Shown: piece by piece, positions 18,658-28,001 of the stretch | How the letters are laid out: every line of letters begins with the position of its first letter | How positions within the stretch are numbered: the first letter of the stretch is position 1 | Assembly (NCBI RefSeq): GCF_003314995.1 | Contig: NZ_QNRH01000003.1 | Location: forward strand, 320,553-384,552 | Length of the DNA stretch: 64,000 nucleotides | Reading direction: 5' to 3' | Origin: Pseudochrobactrum asaccharolyticum | GTDB taxonomy: Bacteria; Pseudomonadota; Alphaproteobacteria; Rhizobiales; Rhizobiaceae | Program-made: the position numbers and the translations under genes | The notes under the pieces: model-generated | Database searches by the model: none | Seen by the model: only the letters and a program-made list of their open reading frames with translations | Told to the model about the DNA's origin: nothing

Positions 18658-20738
18658 GCGGATTTTCCTTTTTTCACCAGCAGAATTGTGCCGTCATGCT
18701 GGATAACCGCATCAAATGGTGCGGTCACAATGGTAGAGGTTTCGCGCTCGGTAATGATCGCTGGCCCCGCTACACGATCGCCGATCTGTAAGGTGCCACG
18801 GTCAAAAATGCCGGTCGGCAACATCGCGCCGTTGCTCGGGTCAAATACATCGCGCTGTAAGGCAGGGGTGACAACGCGTTCGCCATAGCTGACAGTGCCG
18901 CTTTGGGTGAAGTTTTGTTTGACTTCCACTTTGACCGACCATGTGACGATTTCAATCTCCGCGCCTTCAATCGGACGGCCAAAGAAGCGGGCATAATTCT
19001 CAAGGAAACGCTCGCGGATTGTCGCCAGCGCCTCATCGTTGAATGGCGGCTGTGGTGCCGTGACGGGAATTTCCCAACCCTGACCGGCATAGCGCATGAA
19101 AGCAGTAACTTCGCGCTCCAGCGGCGCATTAGTGCCGCTGCGCACAAAGCTTTCAGCAGCGGTGCTGAGATCTGCCAGCGTGGCATTGACCGCATCGAGA
19201 TTAATGCCGGATAACTTCGCCAGATGCGAAACCAGAGCCTCATAGCCGAACGGTGCTTTGAGGAAGCCGATAGCAGAGCCGACACCGGCACCCTGCGGGA
19301 TGAGGCATTCCTCAACACCGAGTTTTTCGCAGAGACGGGCAGCATGCAAAGGTGCGGCACCGCCAAAGGCGATCATAATATTATCGGAGATGTTTTTGCC
19401 GTTTTCCACCGCATGAACACGGGCGGCATTGGCCATATTTTCATCCACCACTTCGCTAATACCGAAAGCAGCGGAGAGCGGCTTCAGATTGAGTTTGGAA
19501 CCAACATCTTTGTTGATTGCCGTTTCGGCATTTTGCACCGAGAGTTTAATCGCGCCACCGGCGAAATTATCGGCATCAAGTTTACCCAGCATCAAATCGG
19601 CATCGGTAATCGCAGGACGCTCACCACCGCGCTGATAGCAGGCTGGGCCGGGCTCAGAGGCAGCGCTTTCTGGGCCGGTCTGAATGCGACCCATCGAGTC
19701 CACCCATGCAATGGAGCCGCCACCTGCGCCGATTTCGATCATCTCGATCACCGGAATGGAGATCGGCATACCGGAACCTTTGCAAAAGCGATAGGTGCGG
19801 GCGACTTCAAAAGTACGCGCGGTTTTCGGAACGAAATTTTCGATCAGGCAAATCTTGGCTGTTGTGCCGCCCATATCGTAGGAAACGACATTCTCAATAC
19901 CAAAACGACGGGCAATATCAGCGGCAAAGATTGCACCACCCGCAGGGCCGGATTCCACCAGACGCACCGGAAATTCAGACGCTGTATCAACGGAAATCAG
20001 GCTGCCTCCGGAATGGATCATGAAGACAGGGCAGGTTGCACCCATTTCTTTGAGCCGTACTTGCAGGCGAGCCAGATAATCAGCCATTTGCGGGCGCACA
20101 TAGGCATTTGCGCAAACTGTGTTGAAGCGTTCAAATTCGCGCATTTGCGGCGAGACTTCCGCCGAAATGGAAATAGGTACAGAAAGTTTGCGCTGCAAAA
20201 TCGCACGGGCACGGCGTTCATGCTCCGGATTCATGTAAGAGTGGATAAAGCCGATGGCGACTGCACCAAAACCGCCTTCTGAAATCGCATTGGCGATTTC
20301 TTCCAGTTTTGCCTCATCCAGCGGCTGCAATTCCTGACCCTGAGCATTCATGCGGCCTTTGACCGTAAAACGATGTTCACGCGCAACCAGAGGGGCAGGG
20401 AGTTTCAGGTTGAGATCATATTGCTCGAAGCGGTTTTCACTGCGCATTTCGATCACATCGCGATAGCCTTCAGTGGTCACAAAAGCTGTCTTGGCACCGC
20501 GTCGTTCAATCAGCGCATTGGTGGCCAGTGTGGTGCCGTGAATAACAATATCGAGCTCAGCAGGGCTGATGCCTGCCTGTTCCGTGACAATGCGGATACC
20601 GTCGAGAATAGCCTGCTCCGGCGCGGTATAATTGGTCAAAACTTTGGTGGAGTAGAGCGTTCCACGCATATCCAGTGCGATATCGGTGAATGTGCCGCCG
20701 ATATCTGCACCAAGCCGGATGTCGTTTCGGGATGTCAT
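18654..20738 (-). CDS. Hydantoinase A/oxoprolinase-family subunit (ATP-dependent)
   Basis: The 694-residue protein opens with LGADIGGTFTDIALD, the ASKHA-type phosphate loop of Hydant_A_N. HGTTLATNALIERRG, SYDMGGTTAKICLIE and EIGAGGGSIAWVD follow, then the C-terminal Hydant_A_C region ending with GPAIITERETSTIV. It activates the substrate with ATP for the HyuB partner encoded immediately downstream. Separate A and B subunits are usual in bacteria, whereas 5-oxoprolinase of eukaryotes fuses them. The start overlaps the TPP-enzyme stop. Confidence 0.92.
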   Translation of the reverse strand: MTSRNDIRLGADIGGTFTDIALDMRGTLYSTKVLTNYTAPEQAILDGIRIVTEQAGISPAELDIVIHGTTLATNALIERRGAKTAFVTTEGYRDVIEMRSENRFEQYDLNLKLPAPLVAREHRFTVKGRMNAQGQELQPLDEAKLEEIANAISEGGFGAVAIGFIHSYMNPEHERRARAILQRKLSVPISISAEVSPQMREFERFNTVCANAYVRPQMADYLARLQVRLKEMGATCPVFMIHSGGSLISVDTASEFPVRLVESGPAGGAIFAADIARRFGIENVVSYDMGGTTAKICLIENFVPKTARTFEVARTYRFCKGSGMPISIPVIEMIEIGAGGGSIAWVDSMGRIQTGPESAASEPGPACYQRGGERPAITDADLMLGKLDADNFAGGAIKLSVQNAETAINKDVGSKLNLKPLSAAFGISEVVDENMANAARVHAVENGKNISDNIMIAFGGAAPLHAARLCEKLGVEECLIPQGAGVGSAIGFLKAPFGYEALVSHLAKLSGINLDAVNATLADLSTAAESFVRSGTNAPLEREVTAFMRYAGQGWEIPVTAPQPPFNDEALATIRERFLENYARFFGRPIEGAEIEIVTWSVKVEVKQNFTQSGTVSYGERVVTPALQRDVFDPSNGAMLPTGIFDRGTLQIGDRVAGPAIITERETSTIVTAPFDAVIQHDGTILLVKKGKSA

Positions 20739-22399
20739 GCCGTTTCCTTCGCTGCCAATGCGGCAGCGCGCATCTGGCTTAATGTCTGGCGGGGTGTAAG
20801 GGCTTCCGGTGAAATGTTCAGTTCAAGAACCGCACCGGTTTTAGACTCTGCTGCACGTTCAAAAGCGGCTGCAAAATCTGCCGTGGTTTCGACCCGCTCA
20901 GCATGGAAACGGTAGGATTTTGCCAGTGTCACAAAGTCCGGGTTTTCCATAGTGGTGCCGGAGACCCGTGCCGGATAGTGCTTTTCCTGATGGGCGCGGA
21001 TGGTGCCGTAAATGCCGTTATTGAGAATAAGGATGATCGGTTGCGCACCGGCCTGCATGGCAGAGCCGAGTTCCTGACAATTCATCTGGAAATCGCCGTC
21101 ACCGGCAAAACAGATGACCATACGCTCAGGTTCTGCCACTTTGGCGGCAATCGCTGCCGGAACCCCATAGCCCATGGCACCGGATTGCGGAGCGAGCAGT
21201 CGTGCTTTGGTACCGAATTTTGCAAACTTATTCGGCCAGACAGTGAAATTGCCTGCGCCATTGGTCAGGATCACATCTTCCGGCAGGCGGTCGCGCAAGT
21301 AAGCCATAACCGCAACCATATCCACCGGTGACGGCTGGGCAGGGGCATCAAAACTGGCAAGATAGGCATCCCGAGCGGCTTTGCGCCAGTCTGCCCATGC
21401 ACCGCTGACCGGCTGCAGGCTCTGCGCAAAGCTGTTCGGACAGGCATGAACACCTAAATCGGGTACATAGATTTTGCCGATTTCCGCATCGGACGGATGG
21501 ACATGGATCAGCTTCTGCTGCGGCACCGGTACATTGAGCAATGTATAGCCGTCAGTGGTCATCTCACCAAAACGGACATTGATTGCTAGAATAAGATCGG
21601 CATCACGGATCAGTGCTTTGACATGGGGCAACATGCCGACACCGGCTTCACCGACAAAGGCTGAAGAGAAATTGTCAAACTGATCCTGATAGCGGAAGGC
21701 TGCAACCACCGGAATATCGGACTGTTCAGCGAAGCTGTGCAGTGCCGCACGACCTGTTTTTGACCAGTTGGTGCCGCCCATCAGAATGACCGGCTTTTTC
21801 GCGGCTTTCAGCATTTGTTGTGCTGTCGCCATTGTTTCTGTCTGCGGGGCAGGGGAGGCGATTTTAGCCGGTGCAGTCAGAGGTGATTTGTCTGTCAGGC
21901 TGGTCAGCATATCTTCCGGCAGTGCAATGACGACAGGTCCCGGACGACCGGTTGTGGCCACTGTCCATGCGCGTGCCAGAATTTCCGGAATACGCTCGAC
22001 CTGATTGATCTGCACTGCCCATTTGGCAACTGTACCAAACATGGCGCGGTAGTCGATCTCCTGAAAAGCTTCCCGACCGGTCATATCGGTGCCGACCTGA
22101 CCGATGAACAGCAGCATCGGTGCGCTGTCCTGCATGGCCGTATGTACGCCAATGGAAGCATTGGTGGCACCGGGGCCACGGGTAACAAAGCAAATGCCGG
22201 GGGTATTGGTCAACTTGCCATAGGCCGCAGCCATAAAGGCGGCACCGCCTTCATTCCGGCACAGGATATAATCCAGCTTGCCCTTGGTGTCGTGAAGTGC
22301 GTCCAGCACTGCCAGATAGCTTTCTCCCGGAACACCGAAACTCTTGCGTGCTCCAAGCGCGATCAGACTTTCAACAAGGAGCTCTCCCCCGTTACGCAT
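20735..22399 (-). CDS. Thiamine-diphosphate-dependent enzyme (acetolactate synthase-like)
   Basis: The 554-residue protein has the three-domain layout of the IlvB/benzoylformate-decarboxylase superfamily. The activating glutamate is in CRNEGGAAFMA. FVTRGPGATNASIGVHTA comes next, and the ThDP/Mg motif is GDGDFQMNCQELGSA...LNNGIYG. It could decarboxylate or ligate a 2-oxo acid. As first gene of the operon it follows the dyad operator at 22509-22543 by about 110 bp. No regulatory small subunit is nearby, so a housekeeping acetolactate synthase role is unlikely. Confidence 0.88.
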   Translation of the reverse strand: MRNGGELLVESLIALGARKSFGVPGESYLAVLDALHDTKGKLDYILCRNEGGAAFMAAAYGKLTNTPGICFVTRGPGATNASIGVHTAMQDSAPMLLFIGQVGTDMTGREAFQEIDYRAMFGTVAKWAVQINQVERIPEILARAWTVATTGRPGPVVIALPEDMLTSLTDKSPLTAPAKIASPAPQTETMATAQQMLKAAKKPVILMGGTNWSKTGRAALHSFAEQSDIPVVAAFRYQDQFDNFSSAFVGEAGVGMLPHVKALIRDADLILAINVRFGEMTTDGYTLLNVPVPQQKLIHVHPSDAEIGKIYVPDLGVHACPNSFAQSLQPVSGAWADWRKAARDAYLASFDAPAQPSPVDMVAVMAYLRDRLPEDVILTNGAGNFTVWPNKFAKFGTKARLLAPQSGAMGYGVPAAIAAKVAEPERMVICFAGDGDFQMNCQELGSAMQAGAQPIILILNNGIYGTIRAHQEKHYPARVSGTTMENPDFVTLAKSYRFHAERVETTADFAAAFERAAESKTGAVLELNISPEALTPRQTLSQMRAAALAAKETA

Positions 22400-22508
22400 T
22401 ATGCCTTACCCTCCGACTTATAAACTGCTGAACCTTTGCAGGTTCGTCAAAGCCGGAGATACCCATTTCCGGCCTTGTTTATAAATGCATGTCGGGGTTG
22501 GTTCAAAA

Positions 22509-22543
22509 ATCAAGAAAACGCGTTAATCGACAAGATTTACTTG
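22509..22543. promoter_or_regulatory. Dyad operator upstream of the hydantoinase operon
   Basis: ATCAAGAAAA (22509-22518) followed 17 nt later by TTTACTTG (22536-22543), with TTAATCGACAAGA between. The arrangement repeats that at 12635-12671, including the 27-nt distance between arm starts. It lies in the 191-bp spacer upstream of the TPP-enzyme gene. I infer the GcvA-like LysR protein as the binder. Confidence 0.62.
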
Positions 22544-22590
22544 CCCTGAGGAATTCACTGTTCGCATGATTTTATTGATATGCTTATTCT

Positions 22591-24066
22591 TTATTTTATA
22601 TACCAGCCCCATGGTTCATCACTGACCAGGCGAGTAATTTGCTTAATTTCAAGGTAGTTTTCTAATCCCCAGCGACCCAGTTCCCGTCCGATACCGGATT
22701 GTTTGTAGCCTCCCCATGGTGCTTCGGTAAATGTTGGTTGTGAACAGTTGATCCAGACAATTCCTGCCCGTAAATTAGCTGCAACACGTTCTGTTCGCGC
22801 GTCATCTGCTGACATCACTGCTGCAGCTAAGCCAAACGGACTATCATTGGCGAGTTTTACAGCCTCGGATTCTTCTGAGAATCGCCTGACACATACTACC
22901 GGACCAAAAATTTCCTCGCGCCATGCAGCACTATTAAGAGGTACATCAGACAAAATGGTTGGTTCGACGTAATATCCTTTTGTAAGTCCCTCGGGTCGCT
23001 TACCGCCGAAGGCTAATTTTGCTCCGTCAAGACATGCCTGCGTAATGGCATCTAAAACTTGATCATATTGTTGTTTGGAAACCAGAGGGCCTAATAAAAC
23101 ACCGGCATCAAGACCATTCCCGATTTTAATTTTACGTGCTTCTTCAATTAAACGGGATAACAGGCGATCGTAAATAGTATCGTGAACGAAAACCCGTGAC
23201 GTTGCAGAGCAGACTTGTCCTTGATTCCAAAAGATGCCGAATAAAATCCATTCAACAGCTTTCTCAATGTCGGAATCTTCAAAAATAATAAATGGTGATT
23301 TACCGCCGAGTTCAAGGCTAATACGCTTGATATCGCGTGCTGCTGCTGCCATCACTTTGGAGCCTGTCGCAACCGAGCCGGTAAAAGCGATTTTATCGAC
23401 TTGAGGATGTTCACTAAGTGCCTGACCCGCTACAGAACCAAGACCAGTAATGATGTTCACGACACCAGCGGGTAACCCTGCTTGATCAATTATTGTACTG
23501 AGTTCCATTGCCGTAAGCGGAGTTTGTTCTGCAGGTTTCAGTACGATTGTGCACCCAGCCGCAAGAGCAGGGGCAATTTTCCAGCTGGCCATCAATAAAG
23601 GATAATTCCATGGAATGATGGCGGCCGCAACGCCCATAGGCTCCCGGACTACTTTGGTTTTGAAACGCGTATCAGTTAAAGATAAATGTTCTTCTGGCTG
23701 CGCATCAAGCTCTTCAGCTAGTCCTGCATAATAATCAAAACATCCTGCTGCATCTGTAATATCTCCGAGAGCCTCAGGTAACGGTTTCCCATTGTCCATT
23801 ACCTCCATCTCTGCAAGTTGATTTTGTTTGGCGCGGATACTTTGCGCAATTAACCGCAGATAGTTCGCGCGTTCGTGCCCTGTCATTCTGGACCACGGCC
23901 CCGTATCAAATGCTTGTCGTGCTGCTTTTACAGCTGCATCAACATCATCAACGGACGCGGCCGGAGCCTTATGAATAAGGTCTTCGGTTGCCGGATTAAT
24001 GACGTCGAAGAGCCCATCATATTTAGGTTTAATCCATTCGCCATTGATGTAGAGGTAGTCACGCAT
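22591..24066 (-). CDS. NAD(P)-dependent aldehyde dehydrogenase
   Basis: It oxidises an aldehyde to the carboxylic acid. The 491-residue length and motifs fit the ALDH superfamily close to betaine/aminoaldehyde dehydrogenases: PWNYPLLMASWKIAPALAAG, LELGGKSPFII (general-base Glu) and FWNQGQVCSATSRVFV (catalytic Cys), plus WINCSQPTFTEAPWGGYKQSG near the end. It diverges from the class V aminotransferase across an AT-rich spacer. That arrangement suggests a shared pathway in which an amine is converted to an aldehyde and then an acid. Substrate not determined. Confidence 0.92.
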   Translation of the reverse strand: MRDYLYINGEWIKPKYDGLFDVINPATEDLIHKAPAASVDDVDAAVKAARQAFDTGPWSRMTGHERANYLRLIAQSIRAKQNQLAEMEVMDNGKPLPEALGDITDAAGCFDYYAGLAEELDAQPEEHLSLTDTRFKTKVVREPMGVAAAIIPWNYPLLMASWKIAPALAAGCTIVLKPAEQTPLTAMELSTIIDQAGLPAGVVNIITGLGSVAGQALSEHPQVDKIAFTGSVATGSKVMAAAARDIKRISLELGGKSPFIIFEDSDIEKAVEWILFGIFWNQGQVCSATSRVFVHDTIYDRLLSRLIEEARKIKIGNGLDAGVLLGPLVSKQQYDQVLDAITQACLDGAKLAFGGKRPEGLTKGYYVEPTILSDVPLNSAAWREEIFGPVVCVRRFSEESEAVKLANDSPFGLAAAVMSADDARTERVAANLRAGIVWINCSQPTFTEAPWGGYKQSGIGRELGRWGLENYLEIKQITRLVSDEPWGWYIK

Positions 24067-24530
24067 AAGATTCTCCTGTCATGTCGGGGGATTAATATTT
24101 TTCAAGATTTATAATGCATATACTTAAGAATATGTTTTATCGGCTAGTTATAGGATTATTTTGTTGCTTTAATTATGTATATTATTGTTTAATAAGAATT
24201 GTTAAATATTTTTACTCATGCATAATTTAACTTTATATTTTAATTTTACAGAGGTTTATTGATGATCAATAATAAATTGACATATTTTGTTGTTATGTGT
24301 GGCGAATATTTATCTGTTTTTAAGAAAATCTCTTATTATAATCATACATTTTTAGATCTCTGAAAGAATAATGCTGCTGCTGTTGTTGCTCTTGTCGAAT
24401 AGTGTTTCAGTTTAGTGTTTTGCTGACTATCCTCCTTTGGGGCGATGGCGGACGATCCAATGCATACAGATAATCAGCGATAATACTTATTCGTCTGATA
24501 TCATTGCTGTAAGCCATAAGAGAGTTCATT
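24067..24530. other. AT-rich divergent promoter region
   Basis: About 460 bp with strongly raised A+T compared with flanking genes and no credible ORF. It must hold the divergent promoters of the aldehyde dehydrogenase and the class V aminotransferase. A TTGACA is seen at 24277-24282 but no convincing -10 box at the right distance. No strong hairpin or repeat was recognised. Confidence 0.5.
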
Positions 24531-25802
24531 ATGAAACACGTCGGCTCAAATACCATCTTTCCAGTTCTTGACGTTCGTAGCCGGTTTCCGGCTTTGTCGA
24601 GAGAGATAACTCCACCTGTCTATCTGGATAATCCTGCAGGAACTCTGGTTCCGCGAATGGTGATTGACGAGGTGGCTGAGGCAATGGCGTCAGCAAGCAG
24701 TAATCTGGGTGGTGCTTTTGCAGCATCAAAACGTGCTGATACTATCTGGCAGCGGGCACATGAAGCCGCCGCAGATCTTCTTGGTGCTTCTTCGATGCGG
24801 GAAATCGTCATAGGGCAGAATATGACGACACTGACATTGCACTTATCACGCTCGATCGGCCGTACTTTGAAGGCGGGTGATGAGATTATTGTCACACAGA
24901 TGGACCATGAAGGTGATGTTGCTCCATGGTTATTGCTGGCACAGGATTTGGGGTTGACAGTAAAGTGGCTGCCTTTCAGCCGTGATAGCTGGCGAATTGA
25001 GCCGGAAGCCTTACAAAACCTGATTAGTGATAGAACCCGTTTGGTTGCGCTGAACTTTGCCAGCAATATGACAGGTTCCGTTAATGATATTGCCGCTCTT
25101 TCGGCAATTGCCAAAGCTGCCGGCGCTTTGGTTTATGTTGATGCCGTACAATTATTGCCGCACCGTTTGCCTAATGTGCAGGCGTTAGGTTGTGATTTCC
25201 TTGCCTGCTCGTCTTATAAGTTTTTTGGCCCGCATTTAGGGATTGTCTGGGGACGTGAGGAGTTGCTTGCTTCACTGGAGCCATATAAGTGCCGTTGCGC
25301 CAGTGACGCTTTGCCGGAACGCTTTGAAACAGGCACACCTCAGACGGAATTACTTGCCGGTTTTATAGGGACAGTGAACTATCTGGAATGGTTGGGCGAA
25401 GCCACGGGTCACAGCGGAACACGACAGGAGAAATTGCAGGGTGCCTATACCAGCTTCGACGCCTATGAGATGGAATTAACAAAGCTGCTTATCTCCGGAC
25501 TAAACAAAATTGCAGGTGTGACTATTCAGGGCATTACGAGCCCGGAGCAGTTTGCACATCGTGTCCCTACTGTTTCCTTTACTCATGCAAATATTTCAAC
25601 CCATGTGATCGCAGAGGCACTGGCTGCTGAGAATATTTATTGTTGGTCAGGGCATAACTATGCCTATGAGGCAGCATTGTTGCTCGGCCTGGATGAAAAT
25701 GAAGGCGTTGTCCGCTTAGGTATTGCGCATTACAATACGCAGGCCGAAATTGAACAAGCTTTAAGCGCTATTGAAAAAATTATTACAAGCTATGCGCATT
25801 GA
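24531..25802 (+). CDS. Class V aminotransferase / cysteine-desulfurase-like protein
   Basis: A 423-residue PLP protein of the group annotated as cysteine desulfurase-like (NifS/SufS relatives). It has VYLDNPAGTLVP at the N terminus, VTQMDHEGDVAPW, the cofactor Asp region VYVDAVQLLPH, the Schiff-base Lys in CSSYKFFGPH and ERFETGTPQTE. No Fe-S assembly gene is nearby, so sulfur transfer is doubtful. A small-molecule aminotransferase or lyase role is more likely. It is followed 100 bp later by a LuxR-type regulator. Confidence 0.85.
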   Translation: MKHVGSNTIFPVLDVRSRFPALSREITPPVYLDNPAGTLVPRMVIDEVAEAMASASSNLGGAFAASKRADTIWQRAHEAAADLLGASSMREIVIGQNMTTLTLHLSRSIGRTLKAGDEIIVTQMDHEGDVAPWLLLAQDLGLTVKWLPFSRDSWRIEPEALQNLISDRTRLVALNFASNMTGSVNDIAALSAIAKAAGALVYVDAVQLLPHRLPNVQALGCDFLACSSYKFFGPHLGIVWGREELLASLEPYKCRCASDALPERFETGTPQTELLAGFIGTVNYLEWLGEATGHSGTRQEKLQGAYTSFDAYEMELTKLLISGLNKIAGVTIQGITSPEQFAHRVPTVSFTHANISTHVIAEALAAENIYCWSGHNYAYEAALLLGLDENEGVVRLGIAHYNTQAEIEQALSAIEKIITSYAH

Positions 25803-25904
25803 TGATCTGCAAATAGTGGATATCATGAAAGTGGTGACGATTTTATACAAGATGCCGGCTTGGGCTTTTTCCAAGCCGGCTAAACCCATTGAGGTAGGAT
25901 TCTG

Positions 25905-26774
25905 GTGACAAAAACTGATGATTTTATCCTTGCTGTTGCCCAGGCAATCGAGCGATTTGATCATACTGACGGTCCTTATATATTGCTTGACGCAATTAAC
26001 CGGATCATGCCTTTCAATCTGGCAATGTCAGCAGTTTACAGGAAGGATACAGCGCCGGTCTATATTGCTGATACGTTTAAGAATATACAGGCAAAGAGGG
26101 CGCTGGAGCATTATTTTGAAGGAACATATATTCTTAATCCGGTCTATAATGCTTACCTTGGTGGATTAAAAACGGGCATCTACCGGATCACGGAATTAGC
26201 TCCGGATGCATATTTTAGCTCAGATCATTATAAGCACCTCAATGTTCACCGACATGAGGATGAAGAGCTGGGATATCGTACCTATGGCTGGCCTGCAGGT
26301 ATGGAGGAGTTGATTGTTGCGATTGAATTACCCGAAGGTGATATGGCGGAAATTAGCCTGTCAAGAAAAGTCAGTCAGGGCGGATTTTCAGATTTACACA
26401 TACAGACTGTGAGCAGTATCGCACCAATCATCTATGCGCTGTACCGGCGAATTTGGCAGCACGTGAAAAAAGCTGAACGTCAGGACACCGAGATTCTGAC
26501 ATTTGATTATCTGCTCAACGGCTTTTGTCAGGACACTCTCAGCCCACGTGAACGGGAAGTAACCCATTTGATCCTAAAAGGGCACTCCAGTGAATCCATC
26601 GGCTATAATCTGGGGATTTCAATTGCTACGGTGAAAACACATCGTAAAAACTTATACGCGAAACTAGGTCTGTCGACGCAACAGGAGTTGTTTTCACTGT
26701 TTTTGAAGTCGATACAAAAAAGAACCGGTCAACGATCGCCAGATCCTTCATATGATGAATTAAATAAAAATTAG
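25905..26774 (+). CDS. LuxR-family (HTH) transcriptional regulator
   Basis: A 289-residue protein. The C-terminal domain (residues about 215-275) is a LuxR/GerE HTH: LSPREREVTHLILKGHSSESIGYNLGIS followed by TVKTHRKNLYAKLGLS. The N-terminal 200 residues have no autoinducer-binding or receiver signature that I recognise and probably sense a small ligand. The start is GTG preceded by GAGGTAGG. It lies between the class V aminotransferase and the ABC importer, so it likely controls one or both. Confidence 0.87.
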   Translation: MTKTDDFILAVAQAIERFDHTDGPYILLDAINRIMPFNLAMSAVYRKDTAPVYIADTFKNIQAKRALEHYFEGTYILNPVYNAYLGGLKTGIYRITELAPDAYFSSDHYKHLNVHRHEDEELGYRTYGWPAGMEELIVAIELPEGDMAEISLSRKVSQGGFSDLHIQTVSSIAPIIYALYRRIWQHVKKAERQDTEILTFDYLLNGFCQDTLSPREREVTHLILKGHSSESIGYNLGISIATVKTHRKNLYAKLGLSTQQELFSLFLKSIQKRTGQRSPDPSYDELNKN

Positions 26775-27164
26775 TGCACCTTACAAAATATATTATGATG
26801 CCACAGAAAAATTTTCAAATTTCATCTTTATTCTCAGTTTTAATCGATAATAAAATAATTGAACTACCTTTAATTGTGAAATTATTCTCGATTATTATCA
26901 AGTTAAATAAGAATTAAAATCAATAAATATTATTTATATTAGTTATATATTTAAATTGTAATTTTTCTTGAGAATGGTGGGCGTCAGAGATCAAAAAACA
27001 TTGAAGGTGATAGCTCCGGGATGGAATAAGCCATCATCCTTTGGGGGGATAACATTGCACGCAGATTTACTGAACATTTATCAAATAATTGCTGATCGAG
27101 AATTTTATATTGGAGGATTTTTTTGATCCGCAAGAAAATAAAAAATATTTGAGGGAACCCTGTT
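26775..27164. other. AT-rich spacer before the HisJ-like importer
   Basis: About 390 bp, very A+T rich, without a credible ORF. It separates the LuxR-type gene from the importer and presumably holds its promoter. GGGGGGATAACATTGC is seen near 27040, and GAGGGAACCCTGTT at 27151-27164 contains the ribosome-binding site for the binding protein. No clear inverted repeat was recognised. Confidence 0.45.
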
Positions 27165-28001
27165 ATGTCAGTTAAGAAGCTTGCTTTATACGGAATGCTG
27201 ACAGCATTCTCCGCTATTTCTTTTATGCCATTCCAGCCAAATGTAGCTCAGGCTGAGACATTGCGTGTTGGCATGGAATGTACCTATGCACCATTTAATT
27301 ATCGTCTGCCTACCGGAGAAATGGCTGGCTATGATGTGGATGTAGCCAAAGGCGTTGCTGAACTCATCGGAGCAGATCTGGAATATGTCTGTCAGCAGTT
27401 TGATGGGATGATACCGGCTCTGTTGGCGAATAAATTTGATCTGATCATTGCATCTTTGTCGATTACAAAAGAGCGGCTTGAGAAAATTGATTTCTCAATA
27501 CCTTACCGAGTATCAATTGGCCGTTTCCTGGGCCCAAAGGGTAAAAATCTGAATCTTTTTGATGAAGCAGGAAATGTTATTCCTGATAATTTTAAAGGGC
27601 TGAAAGTTGGCGTTGAACGGGCCACAACCTATAACAAGTGGATTGAAGCTGAACTTCCGGACGCCAATATTCAGCTTTATGATAGTGGTCAGGCGATGTT
27701 GCTGGATTTACGTAGCGGTCGTGTAGATATCGCTATTACTAATCCTATGAAAGCCTACCTTGATTTCCTCAGTCAGGAAAATGGTTCTGGTTTTGAATTC
27801 GTTTCACCGGTTATTGATAAAAAAGAATATTTTGGTGAAGGCGTGGGAATTGGCGCGCAAAAAGGTTCTGAAGAGCTGATGGCGCGTGTGAATAATGCTT
27901 TGGCAACCTTGATCAAAAACGGCGATCTGGAAAAATTCAGCCATAAGTATTTCCCATTCAATATTAATCCGGAAAATTGGCAGGGTATTGAAGCCAATTA
28001 A
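27165..28001 (+). CDS. Periplasmic binding protein, HisJ/ArtJ/OccT-like ABC importer
   Basis: A 278-residue SBP_bac_3 protein with a signal peptide (cleavage near NVAQAETLRVG, residue 29-31). The ligand-site features are RVGMECTYAPFNYRLPTGEMAGYDVDVAKGVA and IIASLSITKERLEKIDFSIPY, as in lysine/arginine/ornithine, histidine and opine binding proteins. The order binding protein, permease, permease, ATPase is typical of that branch. Two phosphatase-like genes follow the importer, so the cargo may be a phosphorylated or unusual amino compound. Confidence 0.9.
   Translation: MSVKKLALYGMLTAFSAISFMPFQPNVAQAETLRVGMECTYAPFNYRLPTGEMAGYDVDVAKGVAELIGADLEYVCQQFDGMIPALLANKFDLIIASLSITKERLEKIDFSIPYRVSIGRFLGPKGKNLNLFDEAGNVIPDNFKGLKVGVERATTYNKWIEAELPDANIQLYDSGQAMLLDLRSGRVDIAITNPMKAYLDFLSQENGSGFEFVSPVIDKKEYFGEGVGIGAQKGSEELMARVNNALATLIKNGDLEKFSHKYFPFNINPENWQGIEAN

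Noticed and set aside
15965-20282. Long plus-strand open frames (for example 15965-16984 and 19224-20282) opposite the aminotransferase and HyuA genes
   Set aside because: Both are fully antisense to genes with intact catalytic motifs and are rich in residues produced by reading the complementary codons.
13806-22399. A creatinine or N-methylhydantoin to sarcosine pathway
   Set aside because: HyuAB and a sarcosine-oxidase-like enzyme would fit, but no N-carbamoylsarcosine amidase is present, and the TPP enzyme, aminotransferase and SDR would have no role.
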